A stretch of 64,000 nt of DNA, taken from contig NC_058519.1 in the NCBI RefSeq assembly GCF_904849725.1, positions 359,817,974 to 359,881,973 on the forward strand, read 5' to 3'. The notes beneath the pieces were generated by a model that saw only the letters and a list, made by a program, of their open reading frames with translations, was not told where the DNA came from and searched no databases. Made by a program: the position numbers and the translations under genes. Each line of letters begins with the position of its first letter. The stretch's first letter is position 1. The DNA comes from Hordeum vulgare subsp. vulgare. Lineage: Eukaryota; Streptophyta; Magnoliopsida; Poales; Poaceae. Below, in pieces: positions 57,765 to 64,000 of the stretch.

Positions 57765-59363
57765 TGATACGTCTCCGTCGTATCTACTTTCCCGAACTCT
57801 TTTGCCCTTGTTTTGGACTCTAATTTGCATGATTTGAATGGAACTAACCCGGACTAACGATGTTTTCAGCAGAATTGCCATGGTGTTGTTTTTGTGCAGA
57901 AATAAAAGTTCTCGGAATGTCCTGAAAATTTATGGAGAATTTTTCTGGAATAAATGAAAAATACCTGTGCAAAGATCCACCAGAGGAGGTGTGCCAGTGG
58001 GCCACAAGCCCCTGGGCCGCGGCCACACCCCTGGCCGCGCCGTGAGGGCTTGTGGGGCCCACGTGGCACCACCGCCTCTAAACTCAGCTCTATTTATTCC
58101 GTCTCGCCCGGAAAAAAAATCAGGGAGAAGGATTCATCGCGTTTTACGATACGGAGGCGCCGCCACCTCCTGTTCTTCATCTGGAGGGAAGATCTAGAGT
58201 CCGTTATGGGCTTCGGAGAGGGGCAATCGTAGCCATCATCATCATCAACCTTCCTCCATCGACAATTCCATGATGCTCTTCACCGTTCGTGCGTAATCTC
58301 ATCGTAGGCTTGCTGGACAGTGATGAGTTGGATGAGATCTATCATATAATCGAGTTAGTTTTTGACGGGGATTGATCCCTAGTATCCACTATGTTCCGAG
58401 ATTGATGTTGCTACTACTTTTCCATGCTTAATGCTTGTCACTAGGGCTCGAGTGCCATGATTTCAGATCTGAACCTATTATGTTGTCCTCTAATATATGT
58501 GTGTTTTAGATCCTATCTTGCAAGTTGTAGTCACCTACTATGTGTTATGACCCGGCAACCCCGGAGTGACAATAGCCGGAACCACTCCCGGAGATGACCA
58601 TAGTATGAGGAGTTCATGTATTCACCAAGTGTTAATGCGTTGATCCGGTTCTTTATTAAAAGGAGAACCTTAATATCCCGTAGTTTCCATTAGGACCCCG
58701 CTGCCATGGGAGGGATGGACAATAGATGTCATGCAAGTTCTTTTCCCTAAGCACGTATGACTACATACGAAATACATGCATACATTAGATTGACGAACGG
58801 GAGCTAGTTACTGTTACATGCATCTCTCTGTGTTATAACTGTTACATGATGAATCACATCCGTCATACTCATCCATCACCGATCCACTGTCTACGAGTCT
58901 TTTACTACTGGTCCTTGCTATGTTACTTTGCTGCTACTACTGTTGCTACTGTTGTTACTCTGCTGCTGCAGTCACTACTGCTGTTACTTGCTACCGTTGT
59001 CATTATTGTTGTTACTTGCTGCTGCTGGCACTACTGTTGTTACTTGCTACTTTGTTGTTACCTATTGCAAGATTTTTCTGGAGCAGTTGCTGGGGAAGAA
59101 TAGTCCCCCGTCAACGTGCTATTTACTGGCGCCATTGATACAACAGTTAGGAATAGTCTGCCGTCAACAAACCTTTTTCTGACACCGTTGCTATTGATAC
59201 TTTGCTTGCAGACATTAATCTTTCAGGTGTGGTTGAGATTGACAAACTCAGTTGCTAATACTTGAGAATATTCTTTCGCTTCCCTTTGTGTCGAATCAAT
59301 AAATTTGGGTTCAATACTCTACCCTCGAAAACTGTTGCGATCCCCTACACTTGTGGGTTATCA
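57765..59363 (+). mobile_element. Solo LTR, Athila-type, 1.6 kb, TSD TATAG
   Basis: Starts TGATACGTCTCCGTCGTATC and ends CTTGTGGGTTATCA, flanked by TATAG on both sides (57760-57764; 59364-59368). It lies in the Maximus integrase gene. The 3' part has a CTACTGCTGTTACTTGCTAC-like trinucleotide-rich stretch (58915-59065). Confidence 0.93.
58915..59065. repeat. TTGCTAC/CTG-rich low-complexity stretch in the solo LTR
   Basis: Repeated TGTTACTTGCTGCTGCT and CTACTGTTGCTACTG words; gives rise to cysteine/leucine-rich spurious frames in all three plus readings. Confidence 0.8.
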
Positions 59364-61265
59364 TATAGCTTTTGGGCCGAAGCCATCAACATTGCATGTC
59401 ATGCATGCAATCGGCTCTACCTTTGCAAAGTATTGAACAAGACTCCATATGAAATTATTACTGGTAACAAGCCCAACCTCAAGTACTTCTAGGTGTTTGG
59501 CTATAAGTGTTTCATTCTTAAGAAAGGTGCTCGATTGTCTAAATTTGAACCTAGAGCTCAGAGGGCATATGTGTTGGTTATACTACAAAGTCTCGTGCTT
59601 ACCGTGTTCTCAACAAGTCCTCGGGACTCATTGAGTAGACATGTAGCGTGGAGTTTAATGAGAATAATGGCTCCCAAGTGGAGCAAAGTGGTCTTTGTTA
59701 TGTAGGTGATTAAATTCCTCCCCAATCCATAAGAAGAATAGGCATGGGACACTTCTTGTCCGTTGAGGAACCCCTTGTGGCAGAAGGAGAAGGACAATGT
59801 TCCACTCATTTGGAACCATCGCTAATGAAAGACCAACACACTTCCAAAGAACACTCTGAAGGCCCTCAACCCCGTGATCTTGATCAAGGAGAATATCAAC
59901 CTCGGGATGGTCCTGCACCAAGTGATGTCCTTGATCAAGCTCACCCCTCTGAGGATTCTCAAGATCAAGAGCAAGCTCAAAATCAAGACCTAGTCCAAGA
60001 TCAAGGGAAAACTCGCAAAGGCGGTAAAATTTTCAAACATGCTCCTCGGCTTACCCCTGAGGAGATTCAAGAAAGACGTGTGGCCAAGAATGCCAAAAGG
60101 CTCATAAAGAATTCTCATATACTGGAGAATGTCTACGGTGGCTTAAAGAGAGGAGTAACCACTAGTCGTCAATTATCAAACTTTAGTGCCCATCATAAGT
60201 TTATTTCTTGCATTGAACCCCTCATGGTACAAGAGGCTCTCGAAGACATGGATTGGGTTGAAGCCATGCATGAAGAAATCCACGAATTCGAGTGCAACAA
60301 AGTGTGGCGACCGGTGCCAAGACCAAAGGAGAACCACAATGTCATTGGGACAAAGTGGATCTTTGTGAACAAGCAAGATGTGAATGGTGTCGTCATTCGT
60401 AAGAAAGCAATATTGGTATCACAAGGCTACTCCCAAGTCGAGGGCGTCGACTACGGTGAAACCTTTGCTCTTGTCACTCGCCTTGAATCTATTCGCATGT
60501 TGCTTGCATTTGCTTCTCATCATAATTTCAAATTATATCAAATGGATGTGAAGAGTGCATTTCTTAATGGTCCCCTTAAGGAGTTGGTTTATGTTAAGCA
60601 ACCCCGGGTTTCAAGGATCCCAAGTTCCCTAATCATGTGTATGTTCTTGATAAGGCACTCTATGGCCTTAAACAAGCCCCACATGTGTGGTATGAGCACC
60701 TTACGAGATGTTACATGACCGTGGATTTGAAGTTGGGAAATTGACCCCACTCTTTTTACTAAGAAGGTTAAGGGGAGCTTGTTCATATGCCAACCATATG
60801 TTGATGATATAATCTTTGGTTCTCCTAACAAAGCTTTTAATGAAGAATTTTCCACACTAATGACTAAAGAGTTTGAGATGTCTATGATGGGAGAGTTGAT
60901 GTTTTCCTTGGATTCAAAGTCAAGAGACGAAGTCAAGGAATCTTCATCAATCGACCAAAATATACTCAAGACATGCTCAAGATGGATCATCTCAAACTGG
61001 CCAAGGCCAACACTCCCATGCCCCTCAACTGCCATCTTGACCTCGATCCCAATGGTAAAGTTGTGGATCAAAAGGTATATCGCTCTATGTTCGACTCTCT
61101 AATTTACCTTTTTGCATCTATACCAGATATTAAGTTTGGCGTGGGAATTTGTGCATGATTTCAATCCGCACCTAAGTAAAGCCACTATGTGGTGGTCAAG
61201 CGAATCTTTCGATATTTGGCTCATACCCCAAACTTTGGCTTACGGTATCCCAAAGGTGCTTGCTA

Positions 61266-61290
61266 TCCCACAGACAACAGCGCCAGAAAT
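61266..61290 (-). other. Primer-binding-site-like stub beside the LTR
   Basis: The minus strand reads ATTTCTGGCGCTGTTGTCTG TGGGA directly after the LTR end; compare ATTTCTGGCGCCGTTGTCGG after the 5' LTR at 23083. A 3' LTR should not be followed by such sequence. Confidence 0.6.
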
Positions 61291-62810
61291 TGACACGTTG
61301 ACAGAGGCTGGGCTTGCGTTGGTTTTTCCCTTGAAGAGGAAAGGGTGATGCAGCACAGGAGCAGTAAGTATTTCCCTCAGTTTGAGAACCAAGGTATCGA
61401 TCCAGAAGGAGGGTCTCGTCAAGTCCAGAGTACCTGCGCAAACACAAACAAGCTTGCACCCAACGCTGCAAAGGGGTTGTCAATCCCTTCAAGATTATTT
61501 GCAAAGTGAGCTCTGAAGGCGGAAAGTGCAACCAAGTAAAAAGTGTAAGGCTGAAAATATAGTGTGGAGTAGACCCCGGGGGCCATAGTGTTCACTAGAG
61601 GCTTCTCTCAACATAGCAAGTATTACGGTGGGTGAACAAATTACTATCGAGCAATTGATAGAACCGCGCAAAGTCATGACAATATCTAAGGCAATGATCA
61701 AACATATAGGCATCACGTCCGAGACAAGTAGACCGATACTTTCTGCATCTACTACTATTATTCCACACATCGACCGCTATCCAGCATGCATCTAGTGTAT
61801 TGAGTTCATGACGAACAGATTAACGCTTTAAGCAAGATGACATGATGTAGAGGGATAATCTCAAACCAATGATGAAAACCCCATCTTTTTACCCTTGATG
61901 GCAACAACACGATGCGTGCCTCGCTACCCCTTCTGTCACTGGGTGAGGTCACCGCACGGTATGAACCCAAAACCAAGCACTTCTCCCATTGCAAGAATCA
62001 TAGATCTAGTTGGCCAGACAAAACCCACAACTCGAAGAGAATTACAAGGATATGAAATCATGCATAAGAGAGATCAGAAGAAACTCAAATAAGATTCATA
62101 GATAATCTGATCATAAATCCACAATTCATCGGATCTCGACAAACACACCGCAAAAGAAGATTACATCGGATAGATCTCCATGAAGATCTGGAGAACTTTG
62201 TATTCAAGATCCAAGAGAGAGAAGAAGCCATCTAGTTACTAGCTATGGACCCGTAGGTCTATGGTGAACTACTCACGCATCATCGGAGAGGTCATGGTGT
62301 TGATGAAGAAGCCCTCCGTGTTCGAATCCCCCCTCCGCCAGGGCACCAGAACCTGCCCCAGATGGGATCTTGCGGAGACAGAAGCTTGCGGCGGCGGAAA
62401 AGTACTTTCGATGATCTCCTGATTTTTTTGGGATTTTTAGGGAATATATAGGCGCAACCCGTAGGTCAGGGGACGCTCAGGGGTCCCACAAGCCTGGATG
62501 GCGCGACCTCCCCCCTGGCCGCGGGGTGGGGTCTTGTGGGGCCCCTGGGGCTCCCCTGCCTTGGCTCCCAAGCTCCCCGATCTTCTTCCGTTCTAGAAAA
62601 AATCTTTTCGGGGATTTTCTTCTGTTTGGACTCCGTTTCAAAATCTCCTCTGAAAGGGGTCAAAAACATGGGAAAAACAGGAACTGGCACTTGGCACTGA
62701 GTTAATAAGTTAGTCCCAAAAAATAAATAAAAGGCATGCAAAACATCCAAAGTTTGACAAGATAATAGCATGAAACCATCAAAAATTATAGATACGTTGG
62801 AGACGTATCA
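61291..62810 (-). repeat. LTR, Athila-type, minus strand (same subfamily as 21578-23083)
   Basis: On minus it starts TGATACGTCTCCAACGTATC (62810) and ends CCTCTGTCAACGTGTCA (61291), 1520 bp. Shared diagnostic text with 21578-23083 includes CATGACCTCTCCGATGATGC and CAGTGCCAAGTGCCAGTTCC. Confidence 0.85.
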
Positions 62811-64000
62811 AGCATCCCCAAGCTTAACTCCTGCTCGTCCTCGAGTAGGGAAGTGATAAAGAATGAATTTTTGATGTGGAATTCTACCTAGCATAGTTGT
62901 CCTTTGCAACTTCTTTCACGTGACATGAATGTTCAGATCCGTACAATTCAAAGTAATAGTTTTCTATTGACATGAAATCAATAATACTTCAAGCAAACTA
63001 GCAAAGTAATCATGAACTTTCAAAATAACAAGGCTAAAGAAAGTTATCCCTACAAAATCATATAGTCTGGCTATGCTCCATCATCCTCACACAACTAATG
63101 TAAATCATGCACAACCCCGGAATTGGCCAAGTAATTGTTTTCCCACTCTTACTTTCTCAAACTTTTTATAACTATCACGCAATACATGAGCGCGAGCCAT
63201 GGATATATCACTATAGGTGGAATAGAGTGTGGTGGTGCTTGTGAGACAAAAAAGGAGGAGATGGTCACACTGACTTGGTGTATCAATAGGCTATGGAGAT
63301 GCCCATTAATAGATATCAATGTGAATGAGTAGGGATTGCCATACAAAGGATGCACTAGAGCTATAAGTATGTGAAAGATCAAAAGGAAAACTAGTGGGTG
63401 TGCATCCAACTTGCTTGCTCACGAAGACCTAGGGAAATTTTGAGGAAGCCCATCATTCGAATATGCAAGCCAAGTTATAAAATTAAGATTCCCACTAGCA
63501 TATGGTAGTGACAAAGCAAGAAGCTCTAAATCATGAAGAACATGGTGCTAACATGAAGCACAAGTGTGGAAAAAGATAGTAGCATTGTCCCTTCTCTCTT
63601 TTTCTCTCTTCTTTTTTTATTTGGGCTCTTAGGCCTCTTTTTTTTTTCTTTTTTGGGCTCTTTGGACTCTTTTTTTATTATTTGCTCACATGGGACAATG
63701 CTCTAATAATGATGATCATCACACTTTTATTTACTCACAGCTCAAAGATCACAATGATGATGACTCCATAGGAAATGCCTCCAACAGTGTACCGGGATGT
63801 GCAACGATCTAGCATGGCGTATGACATTGAAACATCTCGCTAGCTATCTTACGATCATGAAATGGCAATATGAGAGTGACGGGACAAGTCATGAGACGGA
63901 ACGGTGGGAGTTGCATGGCAATATATCTTGGAATGGCTATGAAAATGCCATAGTAGGTAGATATGGTGGCTGTTTTGAGGAAGGAATTTGGTGGGTTTGT

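Larger units (their letters stand above)
50301..61258 (+). mobile_element. Maximus-type Ty1-copia retrotransposon (3' end missing)
   Basis: 5' LTR 50301-51783, primer binding site TGGTATTAGAGCC (initiator-Met type, 51785), gag with UBN2-type domain, then protease, integrase and reverse transcriptase in copia order. The LTR has the repeated CGGTAGTACCGC-type motifs I associate with Maximus. It carries two solo LTRs and is cut near 61258 by a minus-strand Athila-type element, so RNase H and the 3' LTR are not seen. It sits in the RT region of the Retand pol. Confidence 0.82.
56805..61258 (+). pseudogene. Maximus pol (protease, integrase, reverse transcriptase), broken
   Basis: Protease: SWLFDNGATKHMSG (56820-56860), where the catalytic DSG has become DNG. 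GAG-pre-integrase: WIWHRRRSLQSLLKG (57217) and CSACIDGKIHET. Integrase core: HMDLFGPPSYDSLGG, TVDDYSRYTWVYFFK (57460), SDNGTEF (57590) and PKQNCVAERKNQTLID, cut at 57764 by a solo LTR and resuming at 59364 (AFWAEAINIACHACNRLYL; TPYEIITGNKPNLKYF). RT: WVEAMHEEIHEFECNKVW, GTKWIFVNKQD, MDVKSAFLNGPLKELVYVKQP (60540-60600) and YVDDIIFGS (60799). Stops and frame changes occur near 57115, 59490, 59640, 60620 and 61105. The frame ends after a YPKG-type motif near 61258 where the next element begins. RNase H is absent. Confidence 0.88.
61259..64000 (-). mobile_element. Athila-type gypsy element, minus strand (runs off window)
   Basis: LTR 61291-62810 (minus orientation) followed to the right by the 3' end of the interior, recognised by AAGCTTGGGGATGCT next to the LTR and by similarity of 63380-63620 to 45780-46000 of the complete element. 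To the left of the LTR is a 20-base primer-binding-site-like stub and then Maximus pol. No ORF with a domain is visible in 62811-64000. Confidence 0.8.

Noticed and set aside
58846..59182. Cysteine/leucine-rich ORFs in three frames
   Set aside because: They come from the TTGCTAC/CTG low-complexity stretch in the solo LTR.

Overview
The window is a block of plant repetitive DNA, almost certainly from a Triticeae grass (wheat, barley, rye, Aegilops or a close relative). The evidence is the set of recognisable elements: an Angela/BARE1-type copia element with its 1.77-kb LTR, a Maximus-type copia element, several gypsy LTRs beginning TGATACGTCTCCAAC (Athila clade, Sabrina/WHAM/Derami type), a CACTA transposon with TTTAGTCCCGG subterminal repeats, and a Tat/Retand-type gypsy element with an antisense ORF. 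I see no intact host gene, no rRNA and no functional tRNA. Family names come from recalled LTR ends and motifs and need a database check; the structural calls (LTR ends, target-site duplications, domain order) are read from the sequence.

Layout. 1-4448: right part of a CACTA transposon with a 337-bp tandem array and a broken captured 3'-5' exonuclease gene; it is inserted in the pol gene of the Angela/BARE element (4449-8923). 8924-15775: a 50-bp minisatellite interrupted by a 5.13-kb Mutator-like element (10324-15453, 9-bp target duplication CAAAAAGAG) that carries a broken plant-mobile-domain gene (+) and a convergent B3-like gene (-). 15776-18816: two AT-rich non-autonomous elements with inverted ends, the second containing a 165-bp higher-order repeat and a tRNA-like relic. 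18896-29271: a gypsy element with two 0.4-kb LTRs and no recognisable pol, hosting a truncated Athila-type element (21578 to about 25140). 29272-29640: patchwork filler DNA.

About 29640-50300: a minus-strand Tat/Retand-type gypsy element (candidate 3' LTR, antisense ORF on the plus strand, tandem repeats, end of pol). It was invaded by a chromovirus deletion derivative (33289-36805, TSD TCCCC), a complete Athila-type non-autonomous element (39657-48071, itself carrying a 195-bp hAT MITE) and a Maximus element (from 50301). The Maximus element was in turn invaded by two solo LTRs (52913-55305, TSD CTCTT; 57765-59363, TSD TATAG) and cut at about 61260 by a minus-strand Athila-type element that runs off the window at 64000.

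The nesting gives relative ages: the Retand copy is older than the chromovirus, the Athila-type element and Maximus within it; Maximus is older than its three insertions; the hAT MITE is younger than the LTR it sits in. Coding regions are decayed by frameshifts, deletions and many C-to-T/G-to-A changes, as expected for methylated, silenced repeats. The most unusual item is the Mutator-like element carrying a PMD gene and a B3-like gene between its terminal repeats.
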